Below are positions 1 to 10,605 of a DNA stretch of 64,000 nt, in pieces. A program made the position numbers and the translations under genes. The notes under the pieces are model-generated. The model was not told where the DNA came from and made no database searches. It saw only the letters and a list, made by a program, of their open reading frames with translations. The first letter of the stretch is position 1; every line of letters starts with the position of its first letter. This stretch comes from Dipteris shenzhenensis (taxonomy: Eukaryota > Polypodiophyta > Polypodiopsida > Gleicheniales): NCBI GenBank assembly GCA_047967505.1, contig CM106539.1. The stretch is one strand, 5' to 3'.

Positions 1-1310
1 TCCACTTGAAAAATTCACTAGCCATGGTGGGAAATTCTAAAACAACATCTAATTTAATAAGCTCCTTGCAAAATTCTTGGATGGTTTCTCTATTTACAGT
101 ACAAAACACAGACATTTGGAATGTCTTTAAACGGTATACTACAAGCATCGAGAGCCATGAATCTTCTCAACCCCTACAAGTGTGTGTTCTGTGTGCTCTC
201 AAGAATGGTATTGGAGCACACAATCTCTGACGACGGCACTATAATAAAAAAATAAAAAAATAATGCTGTATAGAAGATAAAGGACTCGAATAATGTCAAG
301 TAAGTGTCCTTATTTGTGCCTCTCCTTAATTTCTATAGGCAATTCATCAAGAATTTCACGAGTGTAGTTGAACACCTTCATCAACTCACAAGGCATGATA
401 CAAAGTCTGAGGGGAACAAATTTTGAGTATTGCAACAAGAGATGATTGTAGAAGCCCTTATCCTCAGGTTGCTAGAACAAAACTTGATCTTCCATGTGTG
501 TGTGGATGCATCCGAGTTGGTGATTGGGTCCATTTTGGCTCAGGAGAATGGGAACTTTGATTTAGGTATCTACTACATGACTTAGGTATCTACCACATGA
601 CGGGAACTTTGACTTCCCTATCTACTACATGAGCCAACCATTCTCAACAATGAAGATGAATTACTCAACCACCAAAAGGAAAGCCCTAGGCATGGCATAA
701 AGTGTTTAAAATGTTTGGCACTAGCTTTTAGGCAACACATTTGTCTTCTATGTGGAAAACGAGGTTTATCAACAAGTCATTCATGAAGCCATGATCAATC
801 AAATGGATGCTACTTCTGTAGGAGTTCAACTTCAATATCATCCACAAATCCAGTTTGTCTCAATATGGCCTGACTCCTTGTTCCACACCAAGGACAAGAA
901 ACCTAGCAACAAAGGGCTCGATGTTAGTCTCTCTGATTATGACCTACTCATAGTGTTCGATGTATGAAGATGAGCATGAAGAGATTATGAAATATCTCTT
1001 AATGGCAACCTTCCCAAATGATGCAACCACAAATGAATGGCAAAGGATTGCGCTCAAATCTTGAAAGCACACAGTGATCAATGGCTACTTATAATGCAAA
1101 CAGGGGGGGTGACGGGGCTCTCTACTACTGATGCATCTTTCTACACAAGAGAGCAATCATCATGGATGAAGCCCATCAAGGTGTGGACTATTCCAATTTC
1201 TCCACTGAAGTCACCATTAGAAAATTCCTAAGTGCAGGTCTATGGTGGAGCACTATCCACATAGATGTTGGAGTACACTACAAGAATTGTGATGCATGTC
1301 AATGCTTGAT
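1..1310 (+). pseudogene. Decayed Ty3/gypsy pol fragment (RT end, RNase H, integrase zinc finger), copy A
   Basis: Reading across frames gives the order typical of Ty3/gypsy pol. The tail of reverse transcriptase is at about 166-230 (LNP-x-KCVF motif). An RNase H start follows near 490-560 (VCVDASELVIG and ILAQENG-like). An integrase HHCC-type segment ends near 1270-1300 (HYKNCDACQC). Many stops and frameshifts break it, so it cannot be functional. It starts before the window and is closely matched by 18893-20200. The first 190 codon-like positions are an out-of-frame reading of the same RT tail. Family assignment is from motif order only; the lineage is not resolved. Confidence 0.72.
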
Positions 1311-2251
1311 GTTGGTATTATAATTGAACTCTTCCTATATTTCAAACAACCCATAATTATATGAAAGACCAGACTACAGTATTGTAAGAGAACATATTTC
1401 AACTCACATAAAATGACAAAGTAGAAAGAGAAAGTTGCTCATGAGGCAAAACTGTCGTAATCTTTGCTAGAATCCTATTAGCTATATGAAATTGGACATG
1501 TAAGTAGAGACCAAACTAATCCTACATGACTCGATTCATGAAAGGTGCCATAGCTACCTCCTCATGTCGACCAACCTTGTTGGAGCTCGCAAAACATTGC
1601 GTCAATACACACACAGCCACAGAACTTGCAGGTCGGGTAAAGAGGGATGTCTTCTCTTTTCTAGTAGTTGGAGAGTTCATGGGATACATCTCATCCACAT
1701 CCATTGCATGGAAGCCTAACATCACATAGCAACCCATGCACAAATGGACCAATCAACCTTTGTTCACTTGCATGGACCAATCAAACTTTGCTCACTTGCA
1801 TGGACCAATCATCCTCGAATTGCCAGCTTCATAGCCACGACTTACTAAGGCAAGAACCTCTTCATGAGGCCAACCAAGAACAAGGTCTCCCCAACAAACC
1901 CCCCCTAGGCCAAAATGAGGAGAGTTATGCTGCCAGTCTATCTACAAAAAACTCAAGCCGAAATGGCACACTACAAGGTGCTTACACTCAAAGGAAAATG
2001 CCTACAAAAGGCCAATAGTGATGAACGTCTACAAAAGACCAACAGTAAAATCATAGGATCTGAGTTGAGGCAAAAATGCTACAACAAATGTCTAGGTTTT
2101 GCAACAAGAATGGTTAAGCCTTTGAAGGGGAACCCATATCGTGGAGACAGAAATTGTAAAGTTCATTCTATTCCCTCTCCTTATGTTGACATTTCACAGG
2201 CCGTGTGTTGTTAGCACTGCCTTCCAGGCAGCGCTATACTTACAGTTTTGT
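1311..2251. other. Non-coding spacer of the duplicated block; holds a three-copy segment
   Basis: No gene is readable. The part from about 1803 to 2185 recurs at 20627-20990 and again at 22160-22545, so it is a local repeat. Short ORFs here differ between copies by frameshifts and look non-coding. Copy B lacks about 76 bp corresponding to roughly 1526-1602. Confidence 0.5.
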
Positions 2252-2434
2252 TAACAAGTAGTACAAGTACTTGTGAGCACTACCTTAGGTTCCGCCAAAC
2301 ACAAATGATTGTCAAGATGAATGGATGATTAATTTGCAACACTTGTGATGGAAGCCAACCATTGGAAAGTTGGAATGCTATAATGCAACCACTTGCAAAT
2401 GCAAAGAGATTTGCAAACTGTGTGTGCGTGCTTG

Positions 2435-2446
2435 CATGTGTGTGTG

Positions 2447-2480
<34 letters not shown>

Positions 2481-2492
2481 TGAGTGAGAGAG

Positions 2493-2522
<30 letters not shown>
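2435..2522. repeat. (TG)n(GA)n microsatellite in left foldback arm
   Basis: A TG run changes directly into a GAGA run, mirrored on the other arm by CT then CA. It is shorter than the right-arm tract, so the arms have expanded unequally. Confidence 0.9.
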
Positions 2523-2523
<1 letters not shown>

Positions 2524-2742
2524 TCTTTTTTAAAAAAGTGTGGGTGAGTAGAGAGAGATCTAACCAAAATAGAAGGGGGCCACTTGGCAAGAAATGGTGT
2601 GGGACACGTTTTTAACAAAGATGTTAGTATAGCACTGCTTGTGGAAGATAGTGCTAAAAAGTGTCCCACACACTTTGTTGCCAAGTGGCCCCCTTCTATT
2701 TTGGTTCTCTTTCCTACAAACACACACACTTTCTTTTTTTAG

Positions 2743-2930
<188 letters not shown>

Positions 2931-3195
2931 ACTTTGCAAATCTCTTTGCATTTGTTTTAAGAACTCTCTCTCTCTCTCCCTCTCTCTTGCTCTCTCTCTC
3001 TCTCTTCACACACACACACACACATAGAGTTTGCAAATCTCTTTGCATTTGCAAGCGATTGCATCATCCATTCATCTTGACAATCGTTTGCATCTCACAG
3101 AACTTAAGGTAGTGCTCACGAGTATTTGTACTCACTAGTTAGTTTTTAGGGTGGTTTCATACCAGGCAATGGCCAAGGATGACACCACTGCATTG

Positions 3196-5200
3196 TCATT
3201 TAGTCTCAATCCCATGAAGTGTGCATTCACGGTCTACAGTGGCAGTTTGTTAGGGCATGTCATCAGTACCCAAGGCATTGCAATGGACCCTGACAAAGTG
3301 GTAGCCATCATGTAGGCACCAACACCAGCCAATCTGAAAGAATGCTTGCAATTTTTGGGCCAGATTAGATGGCATGGCAGACACCTACGATTTTTGGCAT
3401 ACATGGGAATACCGCTGAATGCACTGGCCCATGTGGAGCCCAGAGCTTTTGTATGGTCCGTAGAGTGTGAGAAAGCGTATCAGAAGCTTAAGTGCAACTT
3501 TCCCGGGCACCCATTTTGATCCCTCCGGATTGGGAAAATGCATTTCATGTGTTCATTGATGCCTTAGATCGTGTGGTAGGCAGTGTGCTGATGCAATAGG
3601 ATGAGGCGAGCTGGTTCTGACTACTATACTATGCTAGTCCCAAAGTATTTGCAGTAGCAGAGTAGAACTACTTGGTGATGGAAAGAGAAGGCTTGGGTAT
3701 GGTATTTTTCATAAAGAAGTTTCGACATTACCTTTTGGGACGCCGATTTGTGCTCCATGTCGACCATTGTGCATTGTTGTATTTGGTGAAGTAGCAGAAC
3801 TTGATAGGTCGACTGCCACGATGGATGTTGCTCCTTCAAGAGTATGATTTTGAGGTGGTTCATCAACTAGGCTCACAACATGTAGTGGCAGACTTCATGT
3901 CTTGCCTAGAATGAGGGGAGCCTGCAACCGGTATTGAGGATGATTTTTGGATGTGTAGCTCAATGCTGTGGTTATGGTAGCCGTTGTTGTGGAAGCAACT
4001 AGGGAGAAGGTGAGTCAAGGGACCCTATGGTCATGGTATGATGAAATGGTTCACTTCATGATGTTCAAGAAGATGCCAGAATACTTAACCAAGAAAGCGG
4101 TTAGCACTGAGAAGTTGCGGATTCGAAGTGGTGGTTAGCTGTACGGCAGGCATTTGACAGATGTCCTGCTCCAATGCATGCTGCCACACGAATAGGAAGC
4201 CGTGCTCATGGAGGCACATTGTGGAGTGGTAGGGGGTCATTTTGCTAGAGCAATCATGGCCAAAAAGGTGCTACAAGTGGGGATGTGGTAGCCTACACTA
4301 CAAAAAGATGGCCACTGATTCGCATTGTGGTGTGATCTATGTCAACAGTTGGGGCAACCTTCGAATCGGGACTACATGCAAATGCAACCAGTGCTCCCTT
4401 TGGGCCCATTCCAGAAGTGGGGATTGGACTTCATGGGTCCATTCAAGCCCACAGCCAGACGAACCCAAAATTGCTATGTGCTGGTGCTACAGATTATTGC
4501 ACTAAGTGGGTAGAAGCTTGCGCATTGCGAGACAACACCACAGATCACTACATTATCTACACACCCATCTTTGATGGCAACACAAGAGCAGTTGTAAGTT
4601 TGGCTATCTGATCAAGTTGGTTAGAGATAGAGGAAACATTTTGTGGCTCAGGTGGTGAAGGAGATGATGACACTCTATATGGTGATTCACAAAAAATCGT
4701 CTTCTTACTACACACAAACAAATGGCCTGGTGGAGTCGTCCAACAAACAGTTCAAGCACATTACCACGTTGTTGGTGAATAGTCATTGCACGGATTGGGA
4801 TGAGAAGCTACTCTCTGCAGTATGGGAGTACCACATGTCATTCAAAGTCGTCATAGGTCTGACACCCTTGAAATTGGCATTCCGGATGGAGGCTATCACG
4901 CCAGTATAATATGTCATTTCAAGCCTCCACATTGTGGTCGAAGACAGGCTATTGCTGCAAGAGTCAATGGAGTTCCGACTTGACGTACTAGAGGAGTTTG
5001 AGGAAGATAGGATGTAAAGTTACTACTTGACTCAGGTAGTTCAAGCATGAAGAAAGAGACAAGTGGACTTGGCGTCAAAGAAGAAGTTCTTTAAGAAGGG
5101 GCAGCTGGTTCTACTCTTCAACACAGCAGTTGCATGCCAGGGAAGCTGAAGATGAGGTGGTTCGGGCTCTTTTGGATCTTTGAGTATTTTCAACTGAGCT
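3196..5200 (+). pseudogene. Decayed Ty3/gypsy pol (RT end, RNase H, integrase)
   Basis: RT tail at about 3206-3315 (SLNPMKCAFTVYSGSLLGHV), then the connection and RNase H region to about 3900. The integrase zinc finger follows around 4200-4350 (HCGVVGGHFA, then CDLCQQ). The integrase core begins GLDFMGPFKP near 4424-4450, and the distal part at 4643-4909 has the glutamate segment GLVESSNKQF and ends PLKLAFRMEAITPV. Several in-frame stops and frameshifts make it inactive. The part to 3888 matches 24549-25241, after which the second copy is broken by another sequence. The start at 3196 is a deletion junction rather than an element end. Confidence 0.78.
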
Positions 5201-6003
5201 CAAAAGTATGTAAGGGATTACTTTAGATATAGTCTTCTTCTTCTTCATTCACATGATAACATATCAACTTTTAGTTTCCTTGAAGAATCCCTCAATGTCA
5301 ACATATACAAACATGGATCTACAGACATTTAGGAAAATCTAGTTGCTAACATTTGGGAGAACTAACAAACGTCCAATAGGCCCTTGTTACTCTTCTAAGA
5401 AGCCTCCACCAAGGTTCCTAGGAGTAGACACTTGTCTCCCAAATGGCAAGCTTCCCAATAGCACTCCTTTTTGTAGCCCATTGGGCAATTACTCATTGTT
5501 GTATCTTTTTGAACAAAGAAATCTTGGTTTATTTGTACTATTATGTCTCTATTGGAGAGATATTTGAAGTAAAAAAAGATGATTTCTTATAACATCATAT
5601 TTTTCTTTGAACTCAAAATAGTTTTAAGTCCAACTATATTTGTTGAATACTTGAAATATGTGCATGTATCTTAAAAGGTAGATCAAAATATATTTATTAA
5701 AAAATAGTATAGTTTTTGCCCAAACATCCATGCATGGATAAGTCTCAAAAGATAGCATTTTTCTTAAACATGCATCCTTGTACAATTTCCTATTTCAATT
5801 TTCAAAAGGCATGCTATGGTAAATCGACTCATGGACCTTAGAGGATAGGTAAACCAAATTTCTCTCTCCTGTAACTGCCTTCATGGGGAATTTGAGAGCT
5901 CAAACAATGTGCAAGTAGAAGAATATCATGGGATGGTCTTTAAGCAAGCAGTAGTGGTGGTTATCTTGCCTTTTATAGTACCATCGAGACACCACAATTG
6001 GCC
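5201..6003. other. No gene recognised
   Basis: AT-rich sequence after the decayed integrase. The short readable ORF at 5343-5567 has no recognisable motif. Nothing else stands out. Confidence 0.4.
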
Positions 6004-6594
6004 CTACCTTATATGCATTACGGTAACCATCCCTAGTATACATGTATGCATTGTGGCAACCATCCCTAGTACACGTGTTAGTTTATCCTTCTTACTTGTA
6101 TCTTTGACAATGTAAAACTTTGCATCTTCACTATTGCTTGCCTTAGCGTTAACAATAAAATTATCACTTATACTAAGAGCATTCCTCAAAGCATCATATC
6201 CACCTTCATAGATTGGGTCCAAATTGACATCGGACTCGTCATTGTCGATACATTCAAAAGGAATATGATTCACATGTGCCCACTTGTTGAAGTGAGATTT
6301 GTTGTTGTAGTGTCTCCAATGTTCATGCATACATGCATAGAAATAACATGATAACTGACTTATTCTCAATTTATTAGCATCATCCTTTGAAAAGCCACAC
6401 ACGCAATGCATTGACCAAGAGCCACGAAGCTTGTGGCATCCACATTGATTAGACCTATCCACATCCCTTAGCCAAGCTCCCAAAATATCATGTTCACATC
6501 TTGATCTACTGATGGGTATGTTGCATGTGCCCCAAGCTTTAATCTCGGCCTTAAGAACTTGACCACATTGCCAACACATTGAAAATTTCCCCAT
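6004..6594 (-). CDS. Hypothetical protein, 196 codons, unrecognised
   Basis: An uninterrupted minus-strand frame. The N-terminal half is rich in Cys, His and Trp (CWQCGQVL near residues 8-15, a CGCHK segment, CVCGFS). The middle is acidic (DNDESDVNLDP) and the C-terminal third is plain. The Cys pairs could bind metal but no known domain was recognised. Repeated MVATMH and MVTVMH near the end come from a small DNA duplication around 6022-6070, which argues against strong protein constraint. It may be a fragment of a decayed element or host gene. Confidence 0.25.
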   Translation of the reverse strand: MGKFSMCWQCGQVLKAEIKAWGTCNIPISRSRCEHDILGAWLRDVDRSNQCGCHKLRGSWSMHCVCGFSKDDANKLRISQLSCYFYACMHEHWRHYNNKSHFNKWAHVNHIPFECIDNDESDVNLDPIYEGGYDALRNALSISDNFIVNAKASNSEDAKFYIVKDTSKKDKLTRVLGMVATMHTCILGMVTVMHIR

Positions 6595-6779
6595 CCATCT
6601 TTAGGTGCTCATGTGTCAAGCACCCGTCAAGCACCTCTACACCACTATAGTTGACCATCATGCTCTCTTTCCCTATGACATGAGCCAAAGACGTTCCCAG
6701 ATCATTTGTAGGTCTGTAAGGTTGCAGTATCAAAAAACAAAGTAGAAGGGCCTCACAAGCTTGCTGCAGTACCATCTGA

Positions 6780-7460
6780 CCAAATTCAATCCATTTTAAG
6801 ATTTACATCCTCATCCCTAAAGCAGTGATGGTGCAACTAAATAAGTGATGTCCAAAAAGTGTATCATGGTGCTTGTCATCAGAGACATAGAAGTGGGTCT
6901 CTTTAGGAATCTTGTTCTCCCCCTCAATCTCAATGTGTCGATATGTTATCTGGACAAGTATGGTGACTTGGTCAAAATACTAATGCATTGATTGTATCTC
7001 ATTTTTCTCCTTAAAACTATAGTTTTCTAGACGATAACATCCTCATGGAAACTTCTCAAGCCTTCCTTGAATTGCTCAGATTGCTAGCTTTCCATATTGT
7101 TCTGTGGGATAAATTTTTCAAGATGCTTCATCCACGTTTTAAGCACATTGGACCCTTCACATCCTTGTATGTCAATATCTTCCCGATTTTCTTCTTCCCC
7201 TTATCATTCAAACCTACATCTACATTTTTAAGAAACTCTGATTTTAATCATGCAATCTCTGTTAGATAGCACACGTGGACAAGTAGTCATTTTTTTTGTG
7301 CCACACTTGTTGCAATCCCCTTTAAGGCACTTCAGATCATGGAAAATCCCATGACTAGTTTGGGACATAGAATGCTAACTACTATATAGCAGTGCATGTG
7401 ATGCTAATAGGGGGGGCCCTGTTTGTGAAAAATAGTATTAGCCATTATTACTTGGCCAGC
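6780..7460. other. No gene recognised
   Basis: No motif or long constrained frame was seen on either strand. A short plus-strand frame at 7045-7269 looks fortuitous. Confidence 0.4.
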
Positions 7461-7524
7461 ACTAGGACGTTTTTTCAAATTCTGAAATCCTGTGCTTCCA
7501 CATGGCACAATATACACCCTTAGA

Positions 7525-7625
7525 TTTTTCTAATTCTGAAAGCCCAAAAGCCCAAAAGCTTTTTTTTGCTGAAAGCCCAAAAGCTTTGCTTTGAAAGCTT
7601 TTGAAAAGCTGCATAAAAAGCCATG
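7525..7625. repeat. Cluster of AAGCCCAAAAGCTTT-type short repeats
   Basis: Copies of GAAAGCCCAAAAGC and AAAGCTTTT occur in close succession, partly as inverted pairs. A TTTAAATATA string follows at about 7635. This resembles the subterminal repeat clusters of plant DNA transposons (hAT-like), or a promoter region; neither can be shown. Confidence 0.4.
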
Positions 7626-8257
7626 GCAAAACCTTTAAATATAGGCGAAACATTGTAATTTCAAGTGTGTTGCTGTTTCTTCATCATTCATCATCACCAT
7701 CAGGTTTGCTTCTACTTCCTTACTTGCTGTTTCGTAGACAACCATTCCGCAGCGAATTGGGAATCTTGCTATAGAAATTTTTGATTTTGTAATTTTTTTC
7801 CACCTTCCCTCTTTGCTCGAATACCATTTCTCGTAGCAAGGCCACTGCCAGTTCGGGTCGTTCACATCCCCCATGCATTCTTGGGACTCAGCGTTCGTCT
7901 CGCTGCAGCAGAGGCACGATTAGTCTCTAAGTCGCTTTTGTGCGTTTGAAGCAAAGTATAAGACACAGAACTTGTGCAAAGATGAAACGTCTAGTCTTTA
8001 CCTGAACGTGACCGCTCCAAAGTTCCCAAAGAAATTGTCCACCATGGCTAAACCTTCCAGTGAGTGGGAAAGGAGTGAGTGCTCACAACGACTGCCGCTA
8101 CGAAATGAGTTTGCGGAGCTACGAATATATCGATGTGCAAGCGTGACTAGACGCTCAAGAGGAAGCTTCAAATCCGCATGCCAAACAAGAGCATTCCGCC
8201 CAAGGTCACGATCGCTGCCGCAACAACTCCGAATATGAGCTTTCGATTCTGATGGTG

Positions 8258-8314
8258 CGACACCCGATTCTCGGTGTCGCAGATTCGGTGCACATAAGTC
8301 TGCGAGACTTATGT
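8258..8314. repeat. Two adjacent perfect hairpins
   Basis: GCGACACC (8258-8265) pairs with GGTGTCGC (8273-8280). ACATAAGTCT (8292-8301) pairs with AGACTTATGT (8305-8314) across a 3-nt loop. They lie in a CpG-richer stretch (about 7980-8330) unlike the AT-rich surroundings. They could be terminal structures of a DNA element or part of a transcript; no function can be assigned. Confidence 0.65.
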
Positions 8315-8319
8315 ATCCC

Positions 8320-9840
8320 AAAATTGCCACGACGATGCACTATATTATGTGACCCCCCTGAGATTCGGAACACTTTTGACGAGATTTTCCTCTGAGCAGG
8401 GAATGATATGCTGGAGAGATAGGGTTCACAACTAATAAACAGTGGGAATTTGCAACATGTGGGAGACGCAATGAGTAGCAGCAGAAGTTTTAGCAATAGT
8501 TAGTTCGTAGCACTATAGGGATGGAGAGGAGTTACGCGATGGAGAGGGATCTGTGGTCTTTAGGTAGTTAGTTTAACAAGCGTTCATTAGTTAGTTTACA
8601 TGCTCACGATTGCTCCCGCTAAAAAGGCTAATGAGCACGGCAAGCTCCCAGAAGAATAACGCATGAAGAATTTGCTGGCAATGAAGAATAAGGCAAGAAA
8701 TGGTTATAGGAGGAGATTGGAAAGCAGGAAGGAAGGGATAAGGAGAAGATGGCGAGATAGCTGCTGATAAGAAGGAACGCGAAAATGGTAGGTGCAGTTC
8801 AAGTATTGAAGACGATGAATAATGTAGCAGAAAAGAAGAACAAAGTAGAGACGTTGAGAATGAACCTTAGAGCATGGCCAGTCTCGATTCAATCTCAAGC
8901 AAGGTGACGATCTCAAGCACGGTGATAGACCTTGGCAGATAGAGAAGAACTAACTAAGGAGGCCACAACGATGCAAACACAAGCTGGGAGGTGATGGTTA
9001 TTACTAAACAAGATGTCCATGCAAAAAGCAAAGGTCCTTAATTGTCCATGCAAAAAGCAAACCATGAAAAAGCAAAGGACAAGCTTGACCACTCCTTGAA
9101 TTAGAGTGACACACACTTGAATTAGGATGACACGTGGCTCATCCGAGTCCAACAAGCTGATGGAGTATTTGATTGGATGAATTACAGCTCAAATTCAAAG
9201 CCAGAGTCATTACGAAAAGCTTCAATATCATGAATTACAGCTCAAATTCAAAGCCAGAGTCATCACGAAAAGCATAGAATTGTTAGATAGACAATCTCAA
9301 TATTCCTGAGTGATCGAGTTTGAATGTGAATGCAGCAGAGGTTCAATATCCCTGTGGTGACGGTGTTTGAATCTGAATGAATGCTAGGGGCTAAGCGAAG
9401 ATTGTTGCTGCTCTTACGAGATAAGGGAGAGTTGCGAACTAAGAAGAGAAGAGAAGAGACAGGGTTGAGAGTAGTGGCTGTGGGACGTAAGGCGAGGCTT
9501 GCAATTGTATGAAGCAAATGTGGAAACTATACGGGAGTTTGTACGAAAGCTCTTTGCAAGGAGCCTCCTTGAAACCTCCACACGTCAAAGCTTGCAATGA
9601 AATGTCATTCATGTATCGTGTTAAATCCAATCCTTTTGTATCCAACCCGTATATACCTGCAAGATGACGGATTGCATGTTAGGGACTCCACAACCAGACA
9701 GTCGCCTGGCTTTCTAGGCGAGATAGAGATCTGCAAAAGCTCACCTAGAATGTTTTTCGTGGTAGGATTTGAATGACCAATTGCACATATGCTAACAAAC
9801 ATATCCAGACATGCTGAACACGAGGAATGCATATTGACTA
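8320..9840. other. Unassigned DNA with small local duplications
   Basis: No gene was recognised. Besides the 53-bp tandem duplication at 9178-9273, a CATGCAAAAAGCAAA motif is repeated around 9016-9080, and an AATATTCCTG/AATATCCCTG pair at 9297-9355. Short minus-strand frames here overlap these repeats and look non-coding. Confidence 0.45.
9178..9273. repeat. 53-bp tandem duplication
   Basis: A unit beginning TGAATTACAGCTCAAATTC occurs at 9178 and again at 9231. They are almost identical, differing at CATTACG versus CATCACG. Confidence 0.9.
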
Positions 9841-9858
9841 ATCATGATTGTTTTTCAG

Positions 9859-9927
9859 ATTCCAACACTCCAGCAAAGAAATAGGCCACTTGTCGTCGAG
9901 CTGTGGACGTCAGAAAGGATACTCCAC
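9859..9927 (+). other. Candidate internal exon upstream of the Helitron gene
   Basis: A strong acceptor (TGTTTTTCAG, ending 9858) and a strong donor (CCAC|GTAAGTA, at 9928) flank an open 69-bp segment in a GC-richer stretch. It could be a leader or N-terminal exon of the Rep/helicase transcript. A second exon-like end is at 10280 (AAAG|GTACGC). Without transcript data this remains a guess. Confidence 0.3.
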
Positions 9928-10301
9928 GTAAGTACAATGTACGGTCATTTCAATTCTGAAATGTTTCTGCACCGTCTGTTGCTCTGGTCCGCATTAATGC
10001 GCTACACCTCCAACACTGGAGGTGACTATTCGAAACGGGGGGATGGCACGTTCCCCTATGATATATAATTTTTGGAGAGACATGTGCCGGCTCTCCACCA
10101 TACATTACGTATGGTTTTTTTTTTTTTAACTCCTCATCTTGAGCACGCACACTTCTTCGCACATTCTGTTTCCGCAAGGGAACATTACATTTGCTTGGTT
10201 CGACCAACATACTAATCATGTCTGCAACACTTCTGTTTTCGAGATGTTTGCAGCCTCCAAACGAGTGTCTTCTCCTAAAGGTACGCACAACAAAATGTAT
10301 T

Positions 10302-10523
10302 TGCTTGATTCAATTTATTTTATCAATTCTTTCACCTTCTAAAGATAGAGGTTCAGTCCATTTTGTTTTTCCTGTTGCGTTTAGACAAAACCACGTGAGT
10401 GAAATTGTAGCATGCTTGATTCAATTTATTTTATCAATTCTTTCACCTTCTAAAGATAGAGGTTCAGTCCATTTTGTTTTTCCTGTTGCGTTTAGACAAA
10501 ACCACGTGAGTGAAATTGTAGCA
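10302..10523. repeat. 111-bp tandem duplication just upstream of the Helitron gene
   Basis: A unit starting TGCTTGATTCAATTTATTTT is present at 10302-10412 and 10413-10523 with essentially no differences, so the duplication is recent. It ends 82 bp before the Rep/helicase ATG and may lie in its leader or an upstream intron. Confidence 0.92.
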
Positions 10524-10605
10524 AAGTTTCGGATGGTTTTTATTATTAATCCATGTAGGTGTTTAAACCCGAACATAAGACATCGATTCATGTCACGATG
10601 TAGAA

